From: Streptomyces deccanensis | Lineage (GTDB): Bacteria; Actinomycetota; Actinomycetes; Streptomycetales; Streptomycetaceae | Direction: 5' to 3' | DNA: 64,000 nt | Assembly (NCBI RefSeq): GCF_022385335.1 | Contig: NZ_CP092431.1 | Location: 3,720,001 to 3,784,000, forward strand | Shown: one piece after another, positions 48,930 to 58,266 of the stretch | How positions within the stretch are numbered: position 1 is the first letter of the stretch | Layout: each line of letters begins with the position of its first letter | Position numbers and translations under genes: made by a program | The notes under the pieces: model-generated | What the model was told of the DNA's origin: nothing | What the model saw: the letters and a program-made list of their open reading frames with translations, nothing else | Databases searched by the model: none

Positions 48930-50426
48930 ATGTCACGAGCACGAGCAGCAGCACGACGCAGCACCCGCACGGCACGCGTGAGCGCCCCCTTGGCAGCGGT
49001 GGTACTGCTGGCCGGAGGGCTGACCGCCCTGTCGCTCGGCCCGGCCTCGGCGGCCCCCGCGACGGTCGGCGCGGCGGACGACTTCAACGGCGACGGGTAC
49101 GCCGACCTGGTCGTCGGCGCCCCGAACGCCACGATCTCGGCGAAGGCCAAGGCGGGCTACGTGGCCGTCCTGTACGGCTCGAAGAGCGGCGTCTCCCCCA
49201 CGAACAAGAAGCTGATCAGCCGCTCGACGACGGGTGTCCCCGGCTCCGCCACCACCAACCAGCGCTTCGGTTCGACGTTCACCAAGGGCGACCTGGACCG
49301 TGACGGATACGGCGACCTGGTGATCGCGGGCGGCACGGCGGGCTCGGTGATCCTCTGGGGCTCGGCGTCCGGACTGGCCGGCGGCACGAGCGTCGCCCAG
49401 TACGGGGCGGCCCCGCAGGCGGGCGACTTCGACGGCGACGGCAAGACCGACCTCGCGCTGTTCTCCGCGCAGTCCGTCGGCGGCGACGACCCCGAGGGCG
49501 CCCCGGCGGCCCTGTGGAAGGGCCCGATCTCCCGCGCCGGCAAGCCCGCCGCCGTACTGAACCTCCTCGACAAGTCCCTGTGGTGGGGCTGGGACGAGGA
49601 CGACGCGTCCTGCGCGACCGGCGGCGGCTGCGAGAACGGCCCGGCCTCCATCACCGGCCCGGTGGTCTCCGGCCAGGTCGGCGACGTCAACGGCGACGGC
49701 CGGGACGACATCGTCCAGTGGCACTACACGGGCGACGGCACCTGGGGCAACCGCCTGCTCCTGGGCGGCGCTTCGGGCTTCACCCGCGGCTGGGTGCCCG
49801 GAGACGACACGAGCCGCGACCCGGCGGGCACCGGCATCGGCGACGTGAACGGCGACGGCTACGACGACGTGGTCGTGGGCGCGGAGGGCTGGTCCGACCA
49901 GGTCCGGGTGGCCTACGGCTCGCCCACCGGCACCTCCGAGGCGAACGTCCAGACCTTCGACCAGAGCCTGCCCGGCTTCCCCGGCGCGCAGGAGGAGGGC
50001 GACCTCGTCGGCTCGGCGGTCTCGGTCGCCGACGTCACCGGCGACGGTTACGCCGACATCGCGCTCGGCATCGCGTACGAGGACGTCGACGACATCGTGA
50101 ACACCGGCTCGGTCGCCCTCGTCCCCGGCACCGCCTCCGGCGTCACGGGCGCCGGCACCAAGGTCTTCCACCAGAACACCGCCGGGATCCCCGGAGTCGC
50201 CGAGGCGGACGACAAGTTCGGTACCACCACGGCCCTGCTGGACCTCAACGGCAACGGTCACCGCGACCTCGTCGTGGGCGCCCCCGCCGAGAACAGCGAC
50301 AACGGCGCGGTCTGGGTCCTCCCCGGCACCACCACCGGCCCGACCACCACGTCGGCCCTGGCCTTCGGCCCCGGCGACGTGGCGGGCCCGGCCACGGACG
50401 CGATGTTCGGCGCGGCTCTGCGCTGA
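48930..50426 (+). CDS. secreted FG-GAP/integrin-alpha-like repeat protein
   Basis: 498 residues from ATG 48930 (the open frame upstream is a shadow of the endonuclease gene). Signal peptide VSAPLAAVVLLAGGLTALSLGPASA. Seven Ca2+-binding loops of the DxNxDGxxD type are visible: DFNGDGYAD, DLDRDGYGD, DFDGDGKTD, DVNGDGRDD, DVNGDGYDD, DVTGDGYAD and DLNGNGHRD, each followed by FG-GAP beta-strands. It probably forms a seven-bladed propeller on the cell surface or in the medium. Ligand or activity unknown; such proteins are numerous in Streptomyces. Confidence 0.85.
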   Translation: MSRARAAARRSTRTARVSAPLAAVVLLAGGLTALSLGPASAAPATVGAADDFNGDGYADLVVGAPNATISAKAKAGYVAVLYGSKSGVSPTNKKLISRSTTGVPGSATTNQRFGSTFTKGDLDRDGYGDLVIAGGTAGSVILWGSASGLAGGTSVAQYGAAPQAGDFDGDGKTDLALFSAQSVGGDDPEGAPAALWKGPISRAGKPAAVLNLLDKSLWWGWDEDDASCATGGGCENGPASITGPVVSGQVGDVNGDGRDDIVQWHYTGDGTWGNRLLLGGASGFTRGWVPGDDTSRDPAGTGIGDVNGDGYDDVVVGAEGWSDQVRVAYGSPTGTSEANVQTFDQSLPGFPGAQEEGDLVGSAVSVADVTGDGYADIALGIAYEDVDDIVNTGSVALVPGTASGVTGAGTKVFHQNTAGIPGVAEADDKFGTTTALLDLNGNGHRDLVVGAPAENSDNGAVWVLPGTTTGPTTTSALAFGPGDVAGPATDAMFGAALR

Positions 50427-50440
50427 GTGGGCAACGGTCG

Positions 50441-50477
50441 CGGCGCGCGCACCCGGCGGCACCGGGTACGCGCGCCG
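50441..50477. terminator. bidirectional hairpin terminator
   Basis: CGGCGCGCGCACCCGG (50441-50456) and CCGGGTACGCGCGCCG (50462-50477) form a 16-bp stem with one mismatch, between the convergent FG-GAP and alpha/beta hydrolase genes. Confidence 0.7.
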
Positions 50478-50504
50478 CGCCGCATCACGTCAGCGAGCGG
50501 CCGG

Positions 50505-51416
50505 TCAGGCCGTGTGGCGCAGGATCTCCTCGGCCAGGCGGGCGTCCAGGGCGGACGGCAGGGTGTGCCCGAGCCCCTCGATCATGACCAGCCTGGCCCC
50601 CGGTACGGCGGCTGCGGTCGCCTCCGCGTGCGCCGGCGGGAACATCGGGTCCTCGGTGCCGTGCAGCACGAGCGTCGGCGCGGTGACGGAGGCCAGGGCC
50701 GCCGTGTCGTCCCCGCCGGCCGCCCCGGCGAGCGTGTGGTTGAACCCCGCCGCCAGATCACGCGCCCGCGCGAACACCCGCCGCTCCATGGCCCGGTACT
50801 CCTCCTCGTCGAACGGCAGCACCGGGCCGTGCAGCACCCGCCACAGCGGCAGCCGCAGGGCGAGGTGCGCTTCGAGGTCCGCCTCCGGATCGGGGAGGGA
50901 GACGGCGAGGGCCGCCAGCAACTCGGCGCTGGGCGGCGGCAGTTCACCCGGCGCAGGGGGCTCCCCCGCCATGGCCCGGGCCACCGCCGCCGCCATGTCC
51001 GTACCGAGCGGCTGGGACGACAGGCTCGTCAGGGTCAGCACCCGCTCCGGATCGGTGACGGCGATCCGCTGCGCGATGATCCCGCCCAGCGAGGCCCCCA
51101 CGAGATGCGCCCGCCGCACCCCGAACGCGTCCAGCACGGCGAGCGCGTCCGAGGCCAGGTCGGCGACGGTGTACGGCCGCACGGCGAAGTCGACGACGGA
51201 GGACCGCCCGGTGTCCCGGTGGTCGTACCGGATCACCCGCCGCCCGCCCTCGACCAGCCGCCGCACGATCCCGTCGTTCCACTGCACGCCCTGCGCCTGC
51301 GCACCCATCACCAGCAGCACGACCGGATGCTCCGGCCCGCCGAACTCCTCGGCCCACAGCTCGATGCCGTCCACGGGGACGATCCGCTCGCGGCCGACCA
51401 GGACGTCGTCGTCCAT
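50505..51416 (-). CDS. alpha/beta hydrolase
   Basis: 303 residues from ATG 51416, which has AGGA ten bases upstream. ATG 51434 would place the start directly against an operator-like repeat. The fold is clear: VVLLVMGAQAQGVQWNDGIVRRL, VIRYDHRDTGRS, nucleophile elbow LVGASLGGIIAQ (Ser), PTLVLHGTEDPMFP (Asp) and IEGLGHTLPS (His). Similar to esterases of the RdmC/haloalkane-dehalogenase-like group. Substrate unknown. Divergent TetR gene at 51521 is the probable repressor. Confidence 0.82.
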   Translation of the reverse strand: MDDDVLVGRERIVPVDGIELWAEEFGGPEHPVVLLVMGAQAQGVQWNDGIVRRLVEGGRRVIRYDHRDTGRSSVVDFAVRPYTVADLASDALAVLDAFGVRRAHLVGASLGGIIAQRIAVTDPERVLTLTSLSSQPLGTDMAAAVARAMAGEPPAPGELPPPSAELLAALAVSLPDPEADLEAHLALRLPLWRVLHGPVLPFDEEEYRAMERRVFARARDLAAGFNHTLAGAAGGDDTAALASVTAPTLVLHGTEDPMFPPAHAEATAAAVPGARLVMIEGLGHTLPSALDARLAEEILRHTA

Positions 51417-51434
51417 CTCTCTATTTTCCTGCAT

Positions 51435-51454
51435 GGTCGTTCAAGATAATGACC
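51435..51454. promoter_or_regulatory. candidate TetR operator
   Basis: GGTCGTT (51435-51441) and AATGACC (51448-51454) form a 7-bp imperfect inverted repeat (one mismatch) around CAAGAT. It is the only AT-rich palindrome between the divergent hydrolase and TetR genes. Confidence 0.45.
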
Positions 51455-51520
51455 GGGGACGGATCGCGCACTCCTTTTTCGCAGTGGACGCCCCACCACC
51501 CCGCCCGGCACCCTGATCAC

Positions 51521-52135
51521 ATGGCCGGAGTCAAGGGGCAGGTGCAGCAGCGGGGCGTGGAGCGACGCCGCGCGATGGTGGACGCGGCGATCACGCTCTT
51601 CTCCCGGCAGGGCGTACGAGGCACGGGCGTCGCCGCGATCGCCGAGCGGGCCGGTGTCACCCCGTCCGCCCTCATCCACCACTTCGGCAGCAAGGACGGC
51701 CTGGTCCAGGCGGTCCTGGAGGAGGCCGACCGCCGCGCCCTGGCCCGTCTGTCGGCCACCCCGACCTCGGAGCCGACCCTCGCCGAGGCCTTCGACTGGT
51801 TCGTACGGGACGCGGCGCACACGGCAGCCGCCGAACGCGAACTGACCGCCCTGCACACCACCTTGACGGCGGAGAACCTGACCCCCGGCACCGCCCTGCA
51901 CACCTGGTTCCGCGACCGTGGCCGAGCCCTCCGCGCCCACCTCACGGCCCTCTTCACCCGCGCGGCATCGGACGGCTCGGCCCGCCCGGACGTGAACCCG
52001 GCGACCCTGGCCACCGAGGTGGCCGCCTTCCTGGAGGGCGCCCACCTCCTCTGGCTCCTGGACCCCGACGAGGTGGACCTACCGGCCGTACACCGCGGCT
52101 ATTTCGAGGGGTTGGCGTCCCGCCTGCGCCCCTGA
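51521..52135 (+). CDS. TetR/AcrR family transcriptional regulator
   Basis: 204 residues from ATG 51521. The HTH domain is ERRRAMVDAAITLFSRQGVRGTGVAAIAERAGVTPSALIHHFGSKDGLVQAVLEEA (residues ~10-60). The rest is a helical ligand domain with LLWLLDPDEVDLPAVHRGYFEGLASRL at the end. Divergent from the alpha/beta hydrolase with a candidate operator between. Ligand unknown, possibly an ester substrate of that hydrolase. Confidence 0.85.
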   Translation: MAGVKGQVQQRGVERRRAMVDAAITLFSRQGVRGTGVAAIAERAGVTPSALIHHFGSKDGLVQAVLEEADRRALARLSATPTSEPTLAEAFDWFVRDAAHTAAAERELTALHTTLTAENLTPGTALHTWFRDRGRALRAHLTALFTRAASDGSARPDVNPATLATEVAAFLEGAHLLWLLDPDEVDLPAVHRGYFEGLASRLRP

Positions 52136-52171
52136 CCCGACCTCCCCGAACCGCCGCTCGTCCGACGCTCG

Positions 52172-53857
52172 TCAGAGGTGCGTCGGCGCGAACATCCGCA
52201 ACACCGCTGGCAGGACGACCACCGAAGGACCCGGCGTGGCAAGGGACTTGGTGAGGTCGGTGGCGAGGGTTTCGGGGGTCGTGGGGGTGGCCGGGACGCC
52301 GAAGGACTCGGCCAGGGCCACGTAGTCCGGCCGGGTCAGTTCCGTGCCGGTGGTCTCGCCGAACGCGTCGGTCATGTACTCGCGCAGGATGCCGTACCCG
52401 CCGTCGTCGACGATCAGCCAGGTGACGTTCAGGTCGTACTGCCGGGCCGTGGCCAGCTCCGCGATCGAGTAGAGCGCGCCGCCGTCGCCGGAGACGGCCA
52501 GCACCGGCTGGGTCGGGTCGGCCGCCGCCGCGCCGAGGGCCGCCGGGAACGCGTAACCGAGGCCGCCGGAGCCCTGCGCGGAGTGCATGGTGTTGGGGTG
52601 CTTGGGGTCGAACGCCGACCAGGCCCAGTAGGACAGGATCGTCATGTCCCAGAAGGAGGGGGCGCGGGGCGGCAGGGCCCGCCGGACGGACGTCAACAGG
52701 CTCTGTTCGAGGGTCAGTTCCTGTCCCTCGATGCGTTCCCGCACCCGCGCGAGCACGTCCCGCACCCGCTCCGGCGCCGTCGCGTCCTCCCGGGTGCCCT
52801 CGATCGTCTCCAGCAGGGCCTGGAGCGCGAGGCGCGCGTCCGCGTGGATGCCCAGCGCCGGGTGGTTGGACTCCAGCTTCCCGAGGTCCGCCTCGATCTG
52901 GATCACCCGGCCCCGGGGCCTGAACGTGTGGTAGTTCGAGGACAGTTCACCCAGTCCCGAACCGACCACCAACAACACGTCCGCGTCCTCCAGGAAGTCC
53001 GTCGTGTGCCGGTCCTCCACCCAGGACTGGAGCGACAGCGGATGCGTCCACGGGAAGGCGCCCTTCCCCCCGTACGTCGTCACGACCGGCGCCGACAGCC
53101 GCTCGGCGAGCTGCCGCAGCTTGCCGGAGGCGTCCGCCCGGACGACCCCGCCCCCCGCGATGATCGCCGGGCGGGAGGCGGACGACAGCAAGTGGGCGGC
53201 CAGAGCGGTCAGTTCGGGACGCGGCGGCAACTCCTCGGGGAAGGCGTCGCCGCCCGTCACCACCGGGATCGACGTCTCGGCGAGCAGCACGTCCTGCGGG
53301 ATCTCCACCCACACCGGGCCGTGCGGGGCGGACAGCGCCGACTTCCAGGCCGCCTCGATCGCGGACGGGATCTGGGACTGCGTACGGACGGTGTGGACAG
53401 ACTTCACCACACCCCGGAACGAGGCCGCCTGGTCCGGGAGTTCATGGAGGTAGCCGTGCCGGCCGCCGCCCAGGCCCGCCGTCGGGATCTGGCTGCTGAT
53501 GGCGAGGACGGGGGCGGAGGCGGACGCGGCCTCCTGGAGCGCGGCCAGCGACGTCAGCGCGCCGGGCCCGGTGGACAGCAGCAGCGGCGCCGCCTCGCCG
53601 GTGATCCGGCCGTACGCGTCCGCCGCGAAGCCGGCGTTGTTCTCCACCCGCAGGCCGATGTAGCGCAGATCCGACCGCCGCACTGCGTCGAACACGCCGA
53701 GCGCGTGCTGCCCGGGGAGCCCGAAGACCGTCGTCGCGCCGAGCCCGGCCAGCGTCTCCACGACCAGGTCTCCGCCGTTGCGGCCGGGGGGAGGGTTCAG
53801 CGCGGCCTCCGTCTGGGCGGCCGTCGGGCGGAGTACCAGGTCGTGGTCGTGGGTCAC
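52172..53857 (-). CDS. thiamine-diphosphate-dependent enzyme (acetolactate-synthase-like)
   Basis: 561 residues from GTG 53857, overlapping the agmatinase stop as GTGA. Three-domain ThDP architecture: Pyr domain with [19 protein letters not shown] and [14 protein letters not shown] (catalytic Glu is replaced here by the VEN form), central domain [15 protein letters not shown], and PP domain [36 protein letters not shown] with the GDG...N-like metal motif. Coupled to a ureohydrolase, it may act on a keto-acid or amino-derived compound in guanidino or polyamine catabolism. It is not the housekeeping IlvB because there is no small subunit and motifs deviate. Confidence 0.78.
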   Translation of the reverse strand: MTHDHDLVLRPTAAQTEAALNPPPGRNGGDLVVETLAGLGATTVFGLPGQHALGVFDAVRRSDLRYIGLRVENNAGFAADAYGRITGEAAPLLLSTGPGALTSLAALQEAASASAPVLAISSQIPTAGLGGGRHGYLHELPDQAASFRGVVKSVHTVRTQSQIPSAIEAAWKSALSAPHGPVWVEIPQDVLLAETSIPVVTGGDAFPEELPPRPELTALAAHLLSSASRPAIIAGGGVVRADASGKLRQLAERLSAPVVTTYGGKGAFPWTHPLSLQSWVEDRHTTDFLEDADVLLVVGSGLGELSSNYHTFRPRGRVIQIEADLGKLESNHPALGIHADARLALQALLETIEGTREDATAPERVRDVLARVRERIEGQELTLEQSLLTSVRRALPPRAPSFWDMTILSYWAWSAFDPKHPNTMHSAQGSGGLGYAFPAALGAAAADPTQPVLAVSGDGGALYSIAELATARQYDLNVTWLIVDDGGYGILREYMTDAFGETTGTELTRPDYVALAESFGVPATPTTPETLATDLTKSLATPGPSVVVLPAVLRMFAPTHL

Positions 53858-54855
53858 TGGCCCTCGTTCTCCTTACGCGCCTCGGCGATCTGCCGGGACA
53901 TGATCGTGGTGAGTTCGTACGCCGTGTGCGAGGCGGCCACCGCGGTGATCTCGGCGTGATCGTACGCGGGCGCCACCTCGACGACGTCGGCGGAGACCAG
54001 GTGGCAGGAGGCGAGGCCGCGCAGGATCTCCAGCAGTTCGCGGGAGGTCATGCCGCCGGCCTCGGGGGTCCCGGTGCCGGGCGCGTGGGCGGGGTCGAGG
54101 CAGTCGATGTCGATGGAGATGTAGAGGGGCCGGTCACCGATCCGCTGGCGCAGCTGGTCGGCGATCTCGTCCACCCCGCGCCGCATCACGTCCGCGGACG
54201 TGACGATCCCGAAGCCCATCTTCTCGTCGTCGGTGAGGTCCTGCTTGCCGTACAGCGGCCCGCGCGTGCCCACGTGGGAGAGCGCGGAGGTGTCCAGGAT
54301 CCCCTCCTCGACCGCCCGCCGGAACGGGGTGCCGTGCGTGTACTCGGCGCCGAAGTACGTGTCCCAGGTGTCGAGGTGCGCGTCGAAGTGGAGCAGCGCC
54401 ACCGGGCCGTGCTTCTTGGCGACCGACCGCAGCAGCGGGAGCGCGATGGTGTGGTCGCCGCCGAGGGTCATCAGTCGGGCCCCGGTGCCGAGCAGCTCGT
54501 CCGCCGCCGCCTCGACCGTCTCCACCGCCTCGTTGATGTTGAACGGGTTGGCGGCGATGTCACCGGCGTCCGCGACCTGGGCGAGGGCGAACGGGGAGGC
54601 GTCCTGGGCCGGGTTGTAGGGGCGCAGCAGCCGGGACGCCTCGCGGATCGCGTTGCCGCCGAAGCGGGCGCCCGGCCGGTACGAGACGCCCGAGTCGAAC
54701 GGGACCCCCACGACCGCGACGTCCGCCCGCCCCACCTCGTCGAGGCGCGGCAGCCGGGCGTAGGTCGCGGGCCCGGCGTAGCGCGGGATCCGGGAGGAGT
54801 CGACGGGGCCGCGGGGCTGGTCGACGGGGCCGCGGGGCGTCTCGTTGCCGCTCAT
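53854..54855 (-). CDS. speB: agmatinase-type ureohydrolase
   Basis: 333 residues from ATG 54855. Ureohydrolase fold with binuclear Mn2+ motifs: [11 protein letters not shown] (His), [12 protein letters not shown] (Asp/His/Asp) and [23 protein letters not shown] (two Asp). [14 protein letters not shown] is the characteristic N-terminal signature. It hydrolyses agmatine or another guanidino compound such as guanidinobutyrate or guanidinopropionate to amine and urea. An N-terminal double repeat ([14 protein letters not shown]) is present. Operon with the ThDP enzyme; divergent from a PucR regulator. Confidence 0.85.
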   Translation of the reverse strand: MSGNETPRGPVDQPRGPVDSSRIPRYAGPATYARLPRLDEVGRADVAVVGVPFDSGVSYRPGARFGGNAIREASRLLRPYNPAQDASPFALAQVADAGDIAANPFNINEAVETVEAAADELLGTGARLMTLGGDHTIALPLLRSVAKKHGPVALLHFDAHLDTWDTYFGAEYTHGTPFRRAVEEGILDTSALSHVGTRGPLYGKQDLTDDEKMGFGIVTSADVMRRGVDEIADQLRQRIGDRPLYISIDIDCLDPAHAPGTGTPEAGGMTSRELLEILRGLASCHLVSADVVEVAPAYDHAEITAVAASHTAYELTTIMSRQIAEARKENEGQ

Positions 54856-55012
54856 GATGCTGTGCCTTCTTTCCTGCGGGGGTGCCGGGTGACCGGAGAC
54901 CGACCGGAGACGGTGACGGTGACAGTGACGGGCATCGACCCTAGGCCGCCGCCGAGCGACTGCGAAGTGTACGTTTCATCCATTCGAGCGGGATGGAACG
55001 GAGGAAACGCAC

Positions 55013-56653
55013 ATGGTGTCGGACTCGACGGTACCCCCCGCGCCCGCCGTCCCGCCCACCCCACCCGTGCCCCTCTCGGCGCTGCTGGCCCACGCCGACC
55101 TGGGTCTGCGGCAGATCGCCGGCCCGGTGGACGCGGGGACGGAGATCCACTCGGCGCACGCCTCGGAGATGCCGGACCCGTACCCGTATCTGCTCGGCGG
55201 CGAGCTGTTGCTGACGGCCGGCGTCCACATCCCGGAGACGGCCGGCTCGGACACCGGGTCCCACGACTACGTCGACGACCACTTCGACGACGACTACTTC
55301 GACGGCTACGTCTCGCGCATCGTCGCGGCGGGCGGCGCGGCCCTCGGCTTCGGCGTCGCCCCCGTCCACGACCGCGTCCCGAGGGCCCTGATCGCCGCAT
55401 GCGACGCCCACGGCCTGCCCCTGATCGAGGTCCCGCCCGGCACCACGTTCTCCGGCGTCGCCCGCGCGGTCTGGCAGCTGATGGCCAGGGCCAGACACGC
55501 GGAACTCCGCCGCGTGACGGAGGCCCAGCAGGGCCTGGCGGCGGCCGCGTCCCGCCCGGACCCGGTCCACGCGGTCCTGCGGCAGCTGGCCCAGCGGGTG
55601 AGCGGCCGGGCTGTGCTCTACGGCCCGGACGGGGCGGAGCTGGCGTCGGCGGGACGCGAGTACGGCGAAGCGATCCACCAAGGCCTGGCGGCACTGACAA
55701 CCGTGGTCCGCCCCACCCCCGCCAGGGGCGCGGGGAACTGCGCGACCAGCCCCCACGACCCCGCACCCGCCGACGCACCCAAGCCCCCCACCCCCTCCCC
55801 GCGCACCCCACCCCCCACCTCCGCCACCGACACAGTCGACGGCACCCACCTCACCGCCTACGCCCTCACCTCCCAAGGCAACGGCTTCGCCCTCGGCGTG
55901 GCCACCCCCCACCGCACCCCCGGCGACCACACCATCGCCTCGGTCGCCGCCGTCCTGCTCTCCCTCCTCACCGGCGAACGCCAGAGCGGCACCGGCACGG
56001 CCCGCACCTCGGCGCTGGTACGGCTCCTGCTCGGCGCCGAGGTGCGGGAGGTCGCCCCCCTCCTGGGCACGGGAACGGGCACGGGCACCCACTGGCACGT
56101 CGTCCACGCCGTCCCGGCCGAGGGCGCCCCCCGGCCGGAGGCCCTCGCCGCGGCCGCCCTGGGCGCGGCCCTGGGCTCCGCGCTCGTCGACGTCCACGAC
56201 GGCGTCGTCCGCGTCCTCGTCCCCGCCGACCGCGAGATCCCCGAGCAGCCCGGCTGGACGTGCGGCGTGAGCGCCCCCGCCGAGCCGCACGCGTGGCCCG
56301 CCGCCGACGTACAGGCCGCCCGTGCGCTGGCCCGCGCCAGGGCCACCCGGTCGGCGCTGGTCCGGCACGGGGCCCGTACGACGCTGGCGCACCTCGTGCC
56401 GGCGGAGGACGCGACCGCCCACGCCGAGGCCCTGCTGGCCCCGATCACGGCCGCCCCCGGTGCCGCCGCACTCACCGAGACCCTGCGCACCTGGCTCTCC
56501 CTGCACGGCAGTTGGGACCGTACGGCCGTCGCCCTCACCGTCCACCGCAACACGGTCCGCCAACGCATCGCCCGCTGCGCCACGTTGCTGGACACCGACC
56601 TCGACGACCCGGACGTCCGCATGGAGTTGTGGTTCGCGCTACGGAGGACCTGA
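55013..56653 (+). CDS. PucR-type transcriptional regulator carrying an inserted repeat segment
   Basis: 546 residues from ATG 55013. N-terminal PucR domain (~residues 20-160: ALLAHADLGLRQIAGP, ILL-type GGELLLTAGVH, ALGFGVAP, ACDAHGLPLIEVPPGTTF). A middle GAF-like/linker region follows. The C-terminal PucR HTH is at ~485-545 (LRTWLSLHGSWDRTAVALTVHRNTVRQRIARCATLLDTDLDDPDVRMELWFALR). Around residues 236-275 the protein becomes Pro/Ala/Thr-rich (TPARGAGNCATSPHDPAPAD), encoded by half a copy of the intergenic inverted-repeat element, in frame. It probably controls the divergent agmatinase/ThDP operon in response to a nitrogen compound. Confidence 0.82.
   Translation: MVSDSTVPPAPAVPPTPPVPLSALLAHADLGLRQIAGPVDAGTEIHSAHASEMPDPYPYLLGGELLLTAGVHIPETAGSDTGSHDYVDDHFDDDYFDGYVSRIVAAGGAALGFGVAPVHDRVPRALIAACDAHGLPLIEVPPGTTFSGVARAVWQLMARARHAELRRVTEAQQGLAAAASRPDPVHAVLRQLAQRVSGRAVLYGPDGAELASAGREYGEAIHQGLAALTTVVRPTPARGAGNCATSPHDPAPADAPKPPTPSPRTPPPTSATDTVDGTHLTAYALTSQGNGFALGVATPHRTPGDHTIASVAAVLLSLLTGERQSGTGTARTSALVRLLLGAEVREVAPLLGTGTGTGTHWHVVHAVPAEGAPRPEALAAAALGAALGSALVDVHDGVVRVLVPADREIPEQPGWTCGVSAPAEPHAWPAADVQAARALARARATRSALVRHGARTTLAHLVPAEDATAHAEALLAPITAAPGAAALTETLRTWLSLHGSWDRTAVALTVHRNTVRQRIARCATLLDTDLDDPDVRMELWFALRRT
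55722..55778 (+). repeat. half copy (E) of the large inverted-repeat element inside pucR
   Basis: AGGGGCGCGGGGAACTGCGC at 55724-55743 is identical to the right-arm core of copies B, C and D. It continues GACCAGCCCCCACGACCCCGC and CACCCGCCGACGCAC, matching the outer right flank of the element. Only the right arm is present, in frame with the regulator gene. Confidence 0.8.
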
Positions 56654-56692
56654 CCGGCCGACCGACCGACCGCTCCGGTCGACCGTACGGAC

Positions 56693-57496
56693 TCACCCCT
56701 GGTGGGCGGCGGTCGTGGATCCCATGAGCAGCACCGCGCGTCGCCTGCTCAAGCCCCTGCCCAGGCCCGCCATCACACGGTTGAGGCGGCCGGAGACGAC
56801 ACTCGGCTTCGACGTGCGGCGGTCCAGAGCCCGCAGTGCCGTCGCCACGACCTCCTGCGGGGACTGGCGCTTGGCGCCGCCGTCCGCCGCGTCGGTGCCG
56901 ATGACGTCGAAGAACTCGGTGCTGGTCGCACCGGGGGACAACGCGAGCACGCGCAGCCCGGTGCCGAGGGACTCCTGCCACAGGGCCTCGGTGAAGTTCA
57001 GTACGAAGGCCTTGGCGGCCGCGTACACGGCCATGTTCGGAACCGGGAAGTACGCGGCCATGCTCGCGACGTTGATGAGCACTCCGGTGCCGGCGGTGCG
57101 CAGCGGCTCGATGAACGCCCGGGTGATGTCGACGACGTTCGCTATGTCGACGTGGATCTCCTCCCGCAGCCGTCGAGGGTCCTCGGTGTGGAACGGGCCG
57201 AAGGTGCCGAACCCGGCGTTGTTCACGAGGCTCGTCACGGTCAGGCCCCGCTGTGCCACCTCCTCGGCGAGGGTCTGTCCGGCGGCGGGCAGGCTCAGGT
57301 CGAGCGGGATGACCGTGGCCTGGATGCCGTGGGCCGCGGTCAGTTCGGCGGCCAGCCGTTCAAGTCGGTCCCGGCGCCGGGCGACCAGGACGACGTGCGA
57401 GCCGCGCTCGGCGAGCCGGCGGGCGAACTCGGCGCCGATGCCCGCGCTGGCACCGGTGATCAGGGTGGTCTGGCCGCGGTAGTCGACGGCGCGCAT
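56693..57496 (-). CDS. short-chain dehydrogenase/reductase
   Basis: 267 residues from ATG 57496. Classical SDR: TLITGASAGIGAEFARRLAERG (TGxxxGxG cofactor motif), LVARRRDRLE (Arg after the second strand, favouring NADP), SLVNNAGFGTFG, NVASMAAYFPVPNMAVYAAAKAFVLNF (Ser, Tyr-x3-Lys), and LSPGATSTEFF. A C-terminal extension of ~60 residues is basic. Substrate unknown. Divergent from a TetR gene at 57609 with a paired repeat between. Confidence 0.85.
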   Translation of the reverse strand: MRAVDYRGQTTLITGASAGIGAEFARRLAERGSHVVLVARRRDRLERLAAELTAAHGIQATVIPLDLSLPAAGQTLAEEVAQRGLTVTSLVNNAGFGTFGPFHTEDPRRLREEIHVDIANVVDITRAFIEPLRTAGTGVLINVASMAAYFPVPNMAVYAAAKAFVLNFTEALWQESLGTGLRVLALSPGATSTEFFDVIGTDAADGGAKRQSPQEVVATALRALDRRTSKPSVVSGRLNRVMAGLGRGLSRRRAVLLMGSTTAAHQG

Positions 57497-57537
57497 GGAG
57501 TGCTCCAGGGGGGACGGTGGACAGGATCAACGATGAT

Positions 57538-57587
57538 GGCACTGTACGCCTAACTTGTCACTGAGTGCCAGCAAGGTACAGAGTGCC
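57538..57587. promoter_or_regulatory. candidate TetR operator between SDR and tetR
   Basis: GGCACTGTAC (57538-57547) and GTACAGAGTGCC (57576-57587) are inverted copies (with AG inserted in the second). A TTGTCA at 57555-57560 with TACAGA 16 bases on may be the tetR promoter. A third AGTGCC lies between the arms. Confidence 0.45.
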
Positions 57588-57608
57588 GAAGACGATAGGC
57601 TGAGGCCC

Positions 57609-58208
57609 ATGAACGAGCGGGAGAGCGGCCCCCCGGGGCTGCGAGAGCGCACCCGGCGAGCGGTACAGGCCGAGATCGTCACCACCGCGATGCGGTTGTT
57701 CCTGGAGCGCGGGTTCGAGGCCACGACCATGGAGCAGATCGCGGGCGAGATCGGCATCTCGCGGCGTTCGCTGTTCCGCTACTTCGGCACCAAGGAGGAC
57801 ATCGTGCTGGGCGACCACGCCGCCCACGGCACGGTCCTGCGGGCCGCGCTGGAGGCCCGTCCGGCGAGCGAACCTCCGTGGCAGGCGCTCCGGGAGGCCC
57901 TCAAGTCGCTCGTCGAATCCCTCCCGTACTCACCCCAGGAGTTCCTCAGGATCACGAGCATGCTCCACGCGTCCCCCTCCCTCAGGGCACGCCAGTTGGA
58001 GAAGCGGCAGCACTGGACGGAGCTGCTGGTGCCGGACATCGTCGAACGCCTGGGCGCGGCGGACCCCATGGCCGAGGTACGGGCCCGCGCTCTCGTCGCC
58101 TGCGCCCTGGCCTGCTCCGAGGTCGCGACGGAAACCTGGGTCCGCAGCAACGGCACGGCCGACCTGGAACAGGTCTTCGACGAGGCGATCGCCGCGGTAC
58201 GCGCATAG
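57609..58208 (+). CDS. TetR/AcrR family transcriptional regulator
   Basis: 199 residues from ATG 57609. DNA-binding domain RTRRAVQAEIVTTAMRLFLERGFEATTMEQIAGEIGISRRSLFRYFGTKEDIVLGDHA (~residues 14-65). The recognition helix SRRSLFRYF is of the MftR-like subgroup. The C-terminal helices include ARALVACALACSEVATETWVRSNGTADLEQVFDEAI. It probably controls the divergent SDR gene. Confidence 0.85.
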   Translation: MNERESGPPGLRERTRRAVQAEIVTTAMRLFLERGFEATTMEQIAGEIGISRRSLFRYFGTKEDIVLGDHAAHGTVLRAALEARPASEPPWQALREALKSLVESLPYSPQEFLRITSMLHASPSLRARQLEKRQHWTELLVPDIVERLGAADPMAEVRARALVACALACSEVATETWVRSNGTADLEQVFDEAIAAVRA

Positions 58209-58266
58209 AGCCTCGCGCCGAACGGCACCCCCTCCCGCGGGACAGAAGCGCCCTAGCCTTGGCGGC

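Noticed and set aside
52172..53857. Housekeeping acetolactate synthase IlvB
   Set aside because: No small subunit follows, it is coupled to a ureohydrolase, and the Glu region and other motifs diverge from IlvB.
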